Assembly: GCA_035708745.1 (NCBI GenBank)
Contig: DASTFJ010000158.1
Coordinates: forward strand, 91,535-155,534
Direction: 5' to 3'
DNA length: 64,000 nt
DNA from: JAMLHN01 sp035708745
GTDB lineage: Bacteria > Chloroflexota > Chloroflexia > Thermomicrobiales > UBA6265
The translations under genes and the position numbers were made by a program. The notes under the pieces are model-generated. The model was not told the origin of the DNA and did no database searches. It saw nothing but the letters and a program-made list of their open reading frames with translations. Positions 1 to 8,462 of this stretch are shown in pieces. The stretch's first letter is position 1. Each line of letters opens with the position of its first letter.

Positions 1-1692
1 GATATCGGTGGCATGAGCCGTGCAGAGGCGACGGCCGCGTTGCAGGTAAAAGCCGACGAAATCACCAGCCAGCGCGCCTATTTCGATGGCTTCGATCAAC
101 ATTGGGCGCCGACCCTCGCTGATCTGGGTGTCACCGTGGACATCGACGCCTCGATCGATCAGGCGATGGGGATTGGCCGAGAAGATTCGAGTCGAGACCG
201 GCTGGGCTCGGCGATCTCGAGTCTGTCCGGCGATCAGGATCTCCCATTGCAGCTTTCGATCGAGCCCGCCGCACTCGATCAGTGGAGTGTTTCGGTCGAT
301 CAACAAATCAACCTGATTCCCCACGACGCCTCGTTAGCGGTGGCTGACGGGAAAGTCCAGATCACGCAAGAGTCGAACGGCACGATCGTCGACCAATCGG
401 CACTCCAGACGACTCTGCTCCAAAGTCTGCAGACCATGCAGGCCCCGACCGATTCGCTACCGACCGTGGACAAGCTCCCTTCGGTTCACGCCGCCGATCT
501 GCAACCCGCACAAGCAGCCATCACTCAGGCGCTGAGCAGCCCGGTTACCGTGACCTATGGCTCGCAAAGCTGGACCATCGATTCGACCGATTTTGGACAA
601 TTCGTCTCGACGGCCATCGACCCGGCAAAGTCCGGCGCCGATGCGGTGTCGATTGCGGTCGATCAAGACGGTTTCGCCAGCTGGTTGCAGGAGCAGTTCG
701 AAGCAAGCGTCGATAGCGATCCGGTCAACGCCAAAGTCGCCTGGGATGGGAACAAGCTGAAAGCCATCGAAGACAGCGTCGATGGCGCCAAGCTCCGCCC
801 GCAGGCCATGGCCGAGGCAGTCAGCGCGTCGTTCCTCGGCAACCACGACGCAGTCGAGATTCCGATTGCCGTTCTGAAGCCCGAGGTGGACGGATCGAAC
901 TTGGCCGCGCTCGGCATCACCACCAAGCTTGGAGTCGGTTCATCGAATTTCGACGGATCCGACGATCCCCGCGCGACCAATATCGAGGTGGGCGCACAGT
1001 TGCTCAACGGCACGCTCATTCCGCCCCACGGCACATTCTCGTTCAATCATTCGATCGGTGTGATCGGTCCGGATCTCGGTTTCGTCGAAGGTCAGGTGAT
1101 CGACGGCGAGCAAATCGGCCGCGACTACGGCGGCGGCATTTGCCAGGTGTCGACCACGGTCTTCCGTGCGGCGTTTTTCGCCGGCATGCCGATCGTCGAA
1201 GGCTGGCCGCATCGCTGGCGGCTCGGATTCTATGAGATGGACGATTGGACGCCCGGCCTCGACGCGTCGATCATGCAACCCGAGGGCGATCCGTTTGGAG
1301 GTGGCGACTTCCAATTTTCGAACCCCAGCGATTCGTGGATGCTAGTCGAATCGTATGTGGACTATCCGCGGGTCTTTGTCATCATCTACGGAGCCGACCT
1401 AGGGTACACGGTCGACATTTCCGATCCGGTGTACGGCGACACAACCGAGGCGCTGCAGCCGTCGGAAACGGTCGATCCGAAGCTTCCAGCCGGCACAATC
1501 CAGCAAACCGAATGGGCCGCTCCAGGATTGGATATCGACTACTACCGGACCGTCTATGACCGTGACGGCAACACGGTTTTGTCCGATGATTGGCCGACCA
1601 CGTTCTATGCACGCGGCGACGTCTACAAGGTCAGCCCTGACATGGCAGGTCAGTCGCCGGGCGCTGGAAACAACGAGCCGACGTCGACGTGA
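1..1692 (+). CDS. VanW-family protein with peptidoglycan-binding-like domain (5' partial)
   Basis: The reading frame is open from base 1 and its first residues (DIGGMSRAEA) are the internal G-G-(M/L)-S repeat start typical of these proteins, so the true start lies upstream; the ATG at 13 is not the start. The first ~290 residues resemble the paired PG_binding_4 domains of the YoaR/VanW group. The VanW domain follows at ~300-470, with the hallmarks NGTLIPPHGTFSFN and GGGICQVSTTVFRAAFFAG. The family is usually a membrane-anchored extracytoplasmic cell-wall protein of unknown biochemistry; the anchor would be in the missing N-terminus. The next gene overlaps or follows directly, so they are probably co-transcribed. 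Family assignment is firm, molecular role is not known. Confidence 0.85.
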   Translation, partial: DIGGMSRAEATAALQVKADEITSQRAYFDGFDQHWAPTLADLGVTVDIDASIDQAMGIGREDSSRDRLGSAISSLSGDQDLPLQLSIEPAALDQWSVSVDQQINLIPHDASLAVADGKVQITQESNGTIVDQSALQTTLLQSLQTMQAPTDSLPTVDKLPSVHAADLQPAQAAITQALSSPVTVTYGSQSWTIDSTDFGQFVSTAIDPAKSGADAVSIAVDQDGFASWLQEQFEASVDSDPVNAKVAWDGNKLKAIEDSVDGAKLRPQAMAEAVSASFLGNHDAVEIPIAVLKPEVDGSNLAALGITTKLGVGSSNFDGSDDPRATNIEVGAQLLNGTLIPPHGTFSFNHSIGVIGPDLGFVEGQVIDGEQIGRDYGGGICQVSTTVFRAAFFAGMPIVEGWPHRWRLGFYEMDDWTPGLDASIMQPEGDPFGGGDFQFSNPSDSWMLVESYVDYPRVFVIIYGADLGYTVDISDPVYGDTTEALQPSETVDPKLPAGTIQQTEWAAPGLDIDYYRTVYDRDGNTVLSDDWPTTFYARGDVYKVSPDMAGQSPGAGNNEPTST

Positions 1693-1748
1693 CGACGGCC
1701 ACCGACGCACAAACGAATTTGCGCATATTACCGGAGATAAGGAGCCAA

Positions 1749-2570
1749 ATGGGCTCCTTCTCCTTGGTACTTCCAGCTCACAATGAAGCCCAGAACATCG
1801 ACCCCGTTGTCCGCCGGGCGCTCGATGTGCTCCCGCATTATTTCGATACCTTCGAAATCATCATTGTGGACGATGGCTCGAAAGACCAAACCGGAGCCAT
1901 CATCGACCGGCTGGCGGCGGAGGACCCGCGCGTCCGAGCCATCCATCACGCCAAGAACCACGGCTATGGCGGCGCACTGACCTCCGGATTCAAGGCGTCC
2001 AGCGGCCGTCATGTCATGTTCATGGATTCCGACCGGCAATTCGATATCGCCGATATCGAGCTGCTCTACCCGTTCATTCCGACACACGCGATCGTTGCCG
2101 GTTTTCGGATGATGCGGCAGGACGATCTGCACAGGCGGGTGTTCGCCGAAACCTTCAATCTGGTCGTTCGCGTGCTCTTCGGGGTTCATTTGCGCGATAT
2201 CGACTGCGCTTTCAAGGTTTTCGACGGAGATTTGATTCGCTCGCTCGAGCTGTCATCTCCCGGCGCATTGATCAATGCCGAAATCCAGGCAAAAGCCCGG
2301 CGCCAGGGCGCCAATCTGCAACAGGTTGGCGTGCGGCACTTCCCCAGGATTGCGGGCGAGGCAACGGGTGGCAACCCCCGGGTCATCGTTCGAGCCATGA
2401 AAGAAACGGTCGTGCTTTGGTGGAAAATGCGGACCTATCAACCGCCCCCGGGAAGGCCGCGAATCAATGGTCCGTACCGACTCGGTGACGCGCTCGTCGT
2501 CACCGGAGCACTCTCAGTTACCGCGCTCGGTGGCGGCATCGTCCGCCGTCTCATCGGTGGAAATCGCTAG
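1749..2570 (+). CDS. Family 2 glycosyltransferase (dolichol-phosphate-mannose-synthase-like)
   Basis: A GT-A fold transferase of the polyprenyl-phosphate sugar synthase type. It begins with SLVLPAHNEA, has the nucleotide-binding VDDGSKD at ~40 and the metal-binding DSD (FMDSDRQFD) at ~95. A short hydrophobic stretch near the C-terminus (LVVTGALSVTALGGGIV) could anchor it to the membrane. I chose ATG 1749 because AAGGAG lies at 1739-1744, and the conserved strand begins four residues later. A GTG at 1689 overlapping the previous stop (GTGA) would add 20 unconserved residues. It likely hands a nucleotide sugar to a lipid carrier for wall glycan work, consistent with the VanW neighbour, but the donor cannot be read from sequence. 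Confidence 0.85.
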   Translation: MGSFSLVLPAHNEAQNIDPVVRRALDVLPHYFDTFEIIIVDDGSKDQTGAIIDRLAAEDPRVRAIHHAKNHGYGGALTSGFKASSGRHVMFMDSDRQFDIADIELLYPFIPTHAIVAGFRMMRQDDLHRRVFAETFNLVVRVLFGVHLRDIDCAFKVFDGDLIRSLELSSPGALINAEIQAKARRQGANLQQVGVRHFPRIAGEATGGNPRVIVRAMKETVVLWWKMRTYQPPPGRPRINGPYRLGDALVVTGALSVTALGGGIVRRLIGGNR

Positions 2571-2628
2571 CTCATCGAGGCAGCGCCGCAATACGGCCCG
2601 CGTTGATGGTATCGGGTTTGGTCGAATT

Positions 2629-4050
2629 TCAGGCCGCCATGCGGGCACGGCGCCGCAGATCAGCAGCCACATCCGAGAATGTGAGCGCGGGCACCACGTC
2701 AGAACCAATCGCCTGAGAAAGTTCGGAAACGGTCATGTCGTCGAGCAGCGTATGGGTTCGGTCCGAGATAGCCCGACTCGTGATGTAGACCGGACGTCCG
2801 TCGGTCTTCCCCAAAAGCGCCGTGGCAAAATCCTGCCCGGTCAGAAGGCCTGAGACATTGATCTCTGTGCCGAGATACTCGTTCTCGATCACGACAACCT
2901 CGAAATCAGTGCCCAGCCGAGCGTTCATCTCGCCCACCGCGGCGCGCATGGTCTCGCCAATGAGCGTGCCACAGGCAACGATGCCCCGAGCGCCGCGCAA
3001 CGTCTCGGGCTTGGCGCGGCGGATGACTCCAGACAGATTTTCCAGCAGGTGACGAGTGATGCCGATCCCGTCTTCGATCTGCGGGAAGCCGTCGTATTGG
3101 GATGAGGGCGGCACGTCGCGTCCGGTCATCAAATAGAACTCGTCCCCGAGATAAAAGAACGTTTCCCCGCGTTCCGCGCGGAATCGCCGTTGCCATGCCT
3201 CGGATTGCTCGATGACCGCCTGGGCTTCCCAAGGCTCGTATCGCCGCACCTCGATCTTCTTCGTGGGCAGCGTTCGCATGCAACCTCGTGAGTTACGCAG
3301 CTGTTTACTTTGCCGCTCCAGGCCGTGGCGCGTCAGCCCGACGGGTACACCGGCGATAGAACGCAGCCGCTGGAACCGGTTCAAGTCCGTCAGCGATCGA
3401 TCGAGCTCCTCTCCGTCATTGATTCCCGGACAAAGCACGAGCTGGGCATGAAAATCGATGCCGGCTTTGTCCAGACGGGCAAGATCGTCGAGGATCTTGG
3501 CGCCCTTCGGATTGCCCACCAGTGCAACCCGAAGCTCCGGATTGGTGGCATGCACGGACACATGGAGGGGACCGATGCGCTCCGATTCGATCCGCTCCCA
3601 GTCGTCATCGGAGAGATTGGTCAAGGTCACGAAGCTGCCATAGAGCATCGAATACCTGAAGTCGTCGTCCATGACATAGAGCGACTTCCGCATCCCTTTC
3701 GGGATTTGCTTGATGAAGCAGAACGGACAGGCATTCTCACAAATTCGCACGCCGTCGAAGGTGGCGTCGGCGAAGGTAATGCCCCAGTACTCGTCGCCTT
3801 CCAGGTCGAGATCGAGCAGATCGGTCTGATCACCGCGCGCTACCTCGAGCGAGACCGATTCTGACTGGGCGTGGAACTGGAAGTCTATGAAATCGATAAC
3901 CGGCCGGCCATCGATCGATACGACTCTGTCACCTGTTCGCAGACCCAGCTCATCCGCCAGCGACCCCTCGGCAACATTTGCGATCAAACCCGGCTGGTCC
4001 GGTTCCAGATCGACACGACGATTCGTCAGTTGACTGATTTTTGGAGCCAC
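2629..4050 (-). CDS. DUF512-family radical SAM protein with N-terminal PDZ domain
   Basis: 473 residues starting at GTG 4050. A PDZ-like module (residues ~10-60, GLIANVAEGSLADELGLRTG) precedes a radical-SAM-like segment whose cysteines sit in CENACPFCFIKQ at ~105-116, followed by the C-terminal DUF512 region. Members are annotated as putative Fe-S oxidoreductases; some sit beside the GTPase gene der in other genomes, and the reaction is not established. The gene converges on the glycosyltransferase and is followed on the same strand by prmA. The cluster spacing CxxxxCxFC is visible directly; the enzymatic class is inferred from family resemblance. Confidence 0.85.
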   Translation of the reverse strand: MAPKISQLTNRRVDLEPDQPGLIANVAEGSLADELGLRTGDRVVSIDGRPVIDFIDFQFHAQSESVSLEVARGDQTDLLDLDLEGDEYWGITFADATFDGVRICENACPFCFIKQIPKGMRKSLYVMDDDFRYSMLYGSFVTLTNLSDDDWERIESERIGPLHVSVHATNPELRVALVGNPKGAKILDDLARLDKAGIDFHAQLVLCPGINDGEELDRSLTDLNRFQRLRSIAGVPVGLTRHGLERQSKQLRNSRGCMRTLPTKKIEVRRYEPWEAQAVIEQSEAWQRRFRAERGETFFYLGDEFYLMTGRDVPPSSQYDGFPQIEDGIGITRHLLENLSGVIRRAKPETLRGARGIVACGTLIGETMRAAVGEMNARLGTDFEVVVIENEYLGTEINVSGLLTGQDFATALLGKTDGRPVYITSRAISDRTHTLLDDMTVSELSQAIGSDVVPALTFSDVAADLRRRARMAA

Positions 4051-4127
4051 GGCTTCTCGTTTTCGGTTGAGGCGGAATGGTGTGCGGTGCTCACCTGGGA
4101 GACCGGCAAACGGACGATTCTACCACG

Positions 4128-5075
4128 TTATGACGCGTTTACTGGCGCTCGTTGCCAAATATGGCCGATCCAGTCCTCGATCTGCTGCCGTGCGATCATC
4201 TCGAAACCGAGGGAGGTGTAGGTTTCGAGAACTCCGGATTCTTTCGAGTCGATGATGCCGCTCAACACCATCGTCCCGTCCGGCCCGACCGCCGGAACGA
4301 TCTGATCGGCGATTTCGATCAATACCCGGGCGATGATATTGGCGACCACGATGTCGTACGAGCGGATCGGCGCGGCGTCTGGGGCCATATTTGATTTCCA
4401 GATAGTGACAGTTTCGACGACGTCATTCAGCGCCACATTCGCGACCGCCTGGCGCACCGACACTTCGTCGATGTCGACGCCCTCGATCGTGCTCGCACCC
4501 AACTTCGCCGCGGCGATAGCGATGATCCCGGATCCTGTGCCAACATCGAGTAGCGATCGGCCGTCGAGGTCCAGTGTTTCCAATAACCTCAGCGCGATTT
4601 GCGTCGTGGGATGGGTTCCCGTTCCGAATGCCATACCAGGATCGAGCAGCACCACGACATCGCCTTCGACCGGATCGTATTCTTGCCACGGGGGGCGCAC
4701 CACCACGCGCGTTCCGACCCTGACCGGAACATAGTGCGCCTTCCAGGCGTTGGCCCAGTCTTCCTCGTTGCGTGTCTCCACCGTCAGCTCGCCGGTACCG
4801 CGCAGATGACCGAGATACCAGATGCCGGTGCGGATTGCTTCGAGCGCGGCCGCATCGAAGTTTTCCTGGGGGATGAAGGTGCGGATGCGAAAGGGCCGCG
4901 TGATGTCGACGCGGACATTGTCGCCGTCGCGATCCTGCGTGAACGGCTCCTCGATCACGACCCCTTCGTTGTACCCGTAGCGCGAGAATAGCTCGACGAC
5001 GGGCTCGACCGCTTCATGGTCGACCTCGACCGAGAGCTCGATCCAGCGTCCGGTTGCGGCGTCCTGCTCGCTCAA
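4128..5075 (-). CDS. prmA: Ribosomal protein L11 methyltransferase
   Basis: PrmA trimethylates ribosomal protein L11 in the cytoplasm using S-adenosylmethionine. The N-terminal substrate-recognition domain is followed by the class I methyltransferase core: DPGMAFGTGTHPTT (family signature, ~residue 145), the SAM-binding LLDVGTGSGIIAIAAAKLGA, the acidic VDID, and the VVANIIARVL motif. The 315-residue length is normal. Its ATG overlaps the stop of the upstream nucleotidyltransferase by four bases (ATGA), implying translational coupling. Confidence 0.95.
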   Translation of the reverse strand: MSEQDAATGRWIELSVEVDHEAVEPVVELFSRYGYNEGVVIEEPFTQDRDGDNVRVDITRPFRIRTFIPQENFDAAALEAIRTGIWYLGHLRGTGELTVETRNEEDWANAWKAHYVPVRVGTRVVVRPPWQEYDPVEGDVVVLLDPGMAFGTGTHPTTQIALRLLETLDLDGRSLLDVGTGSGIIAIAAAKLGASTIEGVDIDEVSVRQAVANVALNDVVETVTIWKSNMAPDAAPIRSYDIVVANIIARVLIEIADQIVPAVGPDGTMVLSGIIDSKESGVLETYTSLGFEMIARQQIEDWIGHIWQRAPVNAS

Positions 5076-6046
5076 ATTCGCACCGAGCTCGAGTCACCAA
5101 CATTGACGGAAACCGCGTGCCCGGTCACCCGGGCGTTCTTGCCGATGATCGATCCCTCGATCATGGCTTCCGCCACGCAGGCGCCCTGATCGACGATCGT
5201 ATCGCGGACTATGGAATTCTGGATAACCGCATTTGGCCCGACACTGACGTATGGTCCGACGATCGACGCTTCGATTTTGGCGGTGGGGTGGATAAACGAC
5301 GGCTCGATAACGCCGGAGCCTTCGAACTTGGGGTCGCCGTCAGAACTGTTGTCGAGCAGGTAGCGGTTCGTCTGGAGCAGGGCGATATCGTTGCCACAAT
5401 CTTCCCAGACGGAAACTGGAGCCGTGATTGCCTTGTGCCCGCGATCGATCATGATCTGCACCGCATCGGCAAGAAAGTACTCATTCTTCAGAGAAATCTT
5501 GCGTTCGAACTGTTCGACAATGGCGCTATAGAGATCGGCCATATTGCGAAAGTAGTAGATGCCGACCACGGCCATTTTCGATTCCGGGTCTTTCGGCTTT
5601 TCGACCAGCCGGACGACGCGACCCTGCTCCTCGACGGCGATGCCATAGGCCGATGGATCGGGAACTTCCTTGACGAACGCGATCACGTCGGCATCCGATT
5701 CAGCGATGACGTCGAAATCGGCCTCGAACAGCATGTCAGGAAACAGGATCAACGCATCCTGATCGGCCGCCGTACGCGCACGAATGATGGCGTCTGTTTG
5801 CCCAAGCATCTGCGGTTGTTCGATGAACACAGCTTCGGTGTCGTATTCGGCTTCGACCCATTCTTCGATTTGGTTGCCGAGATAGCCGGTGATGAAGATC
5901 AGCCGACGCGGCTCGAGCGGCATGACCCGGTCGAGCACATGCGCCAGCATCGGCCGCCCGGCGACCGATACGAGTGGCTTCGGCTTGCTCCAGGTTTGCG
6001 GTCGAAGGCGAGTACCAAGTCCAGCGACGGGCAGAATAATGTCCAC
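5072..6046 (-). CDS. Sugar-1-phosphate nucleotidyltransferase with C-terminal left-handed beta-helix
   Basis: An NTP-transferase of the glucose-1-phosphate thymidylyl/uridylyl type that makes an activated NDP-sugar. The N-terminus has the loop PVAGLGTRLRPQTWSKPKPL, with G-x-G-T-R-(x)4-K-P-K; VEKPKDPESKMAVVGIYYF is the sugar-binding region. The last ~80 residues are hexapeptide-like repeats (IHPTAKIEASIVGPYVSVG), as in the long thymidylyltransferase-like subgroup that may also acetylate. It starts at GTG 6046 with only a weak ribosome site. Base specificity (UTP or dTTP) cannot be told. It overlaps prmA by four bases and may feed the glycosyltransferases seen elsewhere in the window. Confidence 0.85.
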   Translation of the reverse strand: MDIILPVAGLGTRLRPQTWSKPKPLVSVAGRPMLAHVLDRVMPLEPRRLIFITGYLGNQIEEWVEAEYDTEAVFIEQPQMLGQTDAIIRARTAADQDALILFPDMLFEADFDVIAESDADVIAFVKEVPDPSAYGIAVEEQGRVVRLVEKPKDPESKMAVVGIYYFRNMADLYSAIVEQFERKISLKNEYFLADAVQIMIDRGHKAITAPVSVWEDCGNDIALLQTNRYLLDNSSDGDPKFEGSGVIEPSFIHPTAKIEASIVGPYVSVGPNAVIQNSIVRDTIVDQGACVAEAMIEGSIIGKNARVTGHAVSVNVGDSSSVRI

Positions 6047-6164
6047 GCGGCATCCAGTCGGGCAACGGTGGCCCGTGCGAGCTGGCGTGTGCCAGAAAAC
6101 CAGTTGTCTGTGGGAAGTTTACCGGGAGTCACCGCCGTTGCCGCATCTGCGGTTCCCGCCGGCG

Positions 6165-6241
6165 TGGTACCTCCAGCGGGATTCGAACCCGCGATCTTCA
6201 CCTTGAAAGGGTGACGTCCTAGGCCGCTAGACTATGGAGGC
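6165..6241 (-). tRNA. tRNA-Glu (anticodon UUC), CCA encoded
   Basis: Read on the minus strand, a 7-bp acceptor stem (GCCTCCA with TGGAGGT, first pair G-U) closes a cloverleaf. The T arm is GCGGG-TTCGAAT-CCCGC and the anticodon stem TCACC/GGTGA holds the loop CTTTCAA. The anticodon TTC lies at plus-strand 6205-6207, giving glutamate. The discriminator is A and the CCA end is encoded (6165-6167). The D loop (TAGCGGCCTAG) matches bacterial tRNA-Glu. Confidence 0.97.
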
Positions 6242-6372
6242 GCACTTCAACTACGACGCGCGTTCGCGAAGCCGCCTAAGCATAGGGGCAACCATGCCCC
6301 TCGTTCAACTCTTGATCGCCTCAGAATTCTCAATAGGGATCTCTCGCCATCGCGCGGCGACGTCCGAAGCAG

Positions 6373-7785
6373 TTACCACGATTTGACGATCCCGAAACCG
6401 TGGCGCGCGGTTCGCCTGATATCGCCGCTCAGTGCGAAGATCCCGATCCAGCACGCAATCAGAACGATCCCTATTGCGGCTGGCGTCGGCTGGCCAAGCT
6501 GCACAGATCCCGGTGCATAGCGGTCGATCCATTCGACGAAGATGATGATTCCCCGACAAATCCATTCCGCCGGTAACAAAATAAGCTCGCCCAGCATCGC
6601 GTTCGTTTGGCCGGCCAGCGCCCCAGCGAGCGCGATTGGAAACGCGACGCCGGCCGCTGGTCCCACGACCAGATTGGCGAGGAGCCCGGTGATGCTCAGC
6701 GTGCCTATGTGCCAAGCCAAAATCGGAATCGTCGCCAGCTGTGCGGCAACTACGCTGAGTCCCAGGGTTGTACCCCACCATCGATCGGTCCCCCGTTCGC
6801 TCCCATCGAAGACGATGATCAGAGCCACAGTCGCCGCAACCGACAACTGAAATGCGAGCGTGTGGAAATCGTCCGGACGAATGGCAATTTGTAGCGCCGC
6901 CAGCAGCACCGTCAGCGTTAACAAATCTGGACGCCTTCCGAGATAACGTCCAACCAGAACGGCTGTCGCCAGCAAGGCGGCGCGCAGGGCGGACGGCTGC
7001 AATCCAACCATCACGGCATAGAGCCAGATGACAATCGAAGCACCCAGGACGAACGCAATATGTCGCCGCATCGCTCCAGTAGCCAGGACTCCGAGTAAGA
7101 GCGTCAGCATGGCGAAGTTCGCCCCGGAGATTGCGGTGATATGGGTGGTGCCCGAAGCCAGAAATGCGCCGCTGGCCTCCCCCGAGAGCCCGCCGTCATC
7201 GCCGGTCACCAGGCCGCTCAGGAGTGCGCCGGTGTCACCCGGCGCGGATCGCATCAGAAATTCAGTGAGATCGACGCGAATCCGGGCAATCTCTGCGCGA
7301 AATCCGCCACCCGATTCCACGATCGACATCGACTCGATTCGGAGCTGCGCCGCACAGCCACGTGCTCGAATGGCGGCTCGCCCAACTTCCGACAGATCCT
7401 TGAGCTCGACGACGCGCCCTTTGACAAAGAGAACATCGCCGGCGAGGGCACGGGGCGCGGCGTCTGCGTATGCGCAAACATGCAGCCCGTCGAAGGATTC
7501 GGGCCGCCCAACGAATCGCTGGCCGAGCGAAGTGAGATACGGACCGTCGGAAACTCGCATTCTGCCTTCGAAGGGTCCTGCAAGGACCGCGGAAGCGGAG
7601 CGGGCCTCATGTCGCTCGGCGTGTACTGCTCCTAATGAAGCCAGCGCCAAAACCATGGCGAATGGCGCCAGCGGGAGACTGTGCCGTACAGCCGCGACAA
7701 GTCCAATGCCGAGCCACACGATGACGGCCGCAGCGCCAAGCCCGAAACCGGTCAGGAACGCCGCACCCAGAGCCAGACCCAGCAT
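6373..7785 (-). CDS. ComEC/Rec2-family DNA uptake channel (short form)
   Basis: A polytopic membrane protein of the ComEC type, which in competent bacteria carries single-stranded DNA across the cytoplasmic membrane. The family competence core is clear: LLSGLVTGDDGGLS, then SGTTHITAISGANFAMLTLLL (~residues 220-240), SALRAALLATAVLVGRYLGRR and many hydrophobic helices. The DUF4131-like OB region lies at ~60-170. At 470 residues it stops after the membrane domain and lacks the C-terminal metallo-beta-lactamase domain of full-length ComEC (~750 residues), a recurrent short form. comEA ends three bases upstream, so the two form an operon. Confidence 0.85.
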   Translation of the reverse strand: MLGLALGAAFLTGFGLGAAAVIVWLGIGLVAAVRHSLPLAPFAMVLALASLGAVHAERHEARSASAVLAGPFEGRMRVSDGPYLTSLGQRFVGRPESFDGLHVCAYADAAPRALAGDVLFVKGRVVELKDLSEVGRAAIRARGCAAQLRIESMSIVESGGGFRAEIARIRVDLTEFLMRSAPGDTGALLSGLVTGDDGGLSGEASGAFLASGTTHITAISGANFAMLTLLLGVLATGAMRRHIAFVLGASIVIWLYAVMVGLQPSALRAALLATAVLVGRYLGRRPDLLTLTVLLAALQIAIRPDDFHTLAFQLSVAATVALIIVFDGSERGTDRWWGTTLGLSVVAAQLATIPILAWHIGTLSITGLLANLVVGPAAGVAFPIALAGALAGQTNAMLGELILLPAEWICRGIIIFVEWIDRYAPGSVQLGQPTPAAIGIVLIACWIGIFALSGDIRRTARHGFGIVKSW

Positions 7786-7788
7786 CAG

Positions 7789-8340
7789 TCAAATCGAGAT
7801 CTGGTCGCGCATGGCGTCGACCATTCGGGCGGAGATGCCCGGCACCCGCGCCAACTCATCGACCGATCCGAAGGGGCCATGATCGGTGCGATATTCGATG
7901 ATGGCGTCGGCCAGCGCCGGACCTATACCTGGCAAGGTGTCGAGCTCGTCAGCTGACGCGGTGTTGATATCGATCGAGCCCGCGGCATCCGTCGCCGTGG
8001 GCGTCCCGGGTCCGGGCGTGGGCAGAATTGCGGGGATTGCGACGTTTTCGCCGTCGGTCAATCGCCTGGCCAGATTGAGCTGCGCGAGGTCGGCCTCGGG
8101 GGCGGCGCCGCCAGCAGCCTGAAGTGCATCGCCCAGCCGCGCATCTGGATCGAGATCGTACACACCTGGCGAGACAACTGCTCCGCTGACCTGCACGGAG
8201 ATGGTGCGTGCCTGAGCGGCATCGCGGATGATTATTTCTGGCTTCGAGCTCTCGTCGTAGATGCGCAACGCCAGAACGCCGAGCACGACGCCCAACCCAA
8301 TCGCGGCCACCAAAATGACGTTGCGTCGCAACCAGCCCAC
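7789..8340 (-). CDS. ComEA-family DNA-binding protein
   Basis: A membrane-anchored DNA receptor for uptake. An N-terminal transmembrane helix (~residues 7-25) is followed by a SLBB domain (TISVQVSGAVVSPGVYDLDPDARLGDAL, split here only by description), a Pro/Thr-rich linker at ~105-120, and a helix-hairpin-helix domain at ~122-183 (INTASADELDTLPGIGPALA and FGSVDELARVPGI). This is the standard ComEA order. It starts at GTG 8340 and is the first gene of the comEA-comEC pair. Pili and ComF-type genes are not in the window, so competence itself is unproven. Confidence 0.9.
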   Translation of the reverse strand: MGWLRRNVILVAAIGLGVVLGVLALRIYDESSKPEIIIRDAAQARTISVQVSGAVVSPGVYDLDPDARLGDALQAAGGAAPEADLAQLNLARRLTDGENVAIPAILPTPGPGTPTATDAAGSIDINTASADELDTLPGIGPALADAIIEYRTDHGPFGSVDELARVPGISARMVDAMRDQISI

Positions 8341-8408
8341 GAGTGTCCGGCTCCCGGTTTCGCTGACGAAGAATCGTCATTCTACGGGAGATTGAAGCGT
8401 GAGAGTGG

Positions 8409-8460
8409 TAAAATCTATAGGTTGCCACCGACCCCATCCATGCGGGGTCAGGAGGTCGGT
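8409..8460 (+). promoter_or_regulatory. mfd leader: -10 element and RBS-proximal hairpin
   Basis: TAAAAT at 8409-8414 is a reasonable -10, but no good -35 is visible at 16-18 bp. Downstream, GACCCC (8430-8435) and GGGGTC (8444-8449) form a hairpin just before the strong Shine-Dalgarno AGGAGGT (8450-8456). Alternatively ACCGACC (8427-8433) can pair with GGTCGGT (8454-8460), covering part of that ribosome site. The two pairings share bases and exclude each other. Function is inference. Confidence 0.35.
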
Positions 8461-8462
8461 TC

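Noticed and set aside
5054..6214. 386-codon plus-strand open frame
   Set aside because: It is antisense to the nucleotidyltransferase and the end of prmA, with no domain, and is rich in Arg/Asp as expected for a high-GC shadow.
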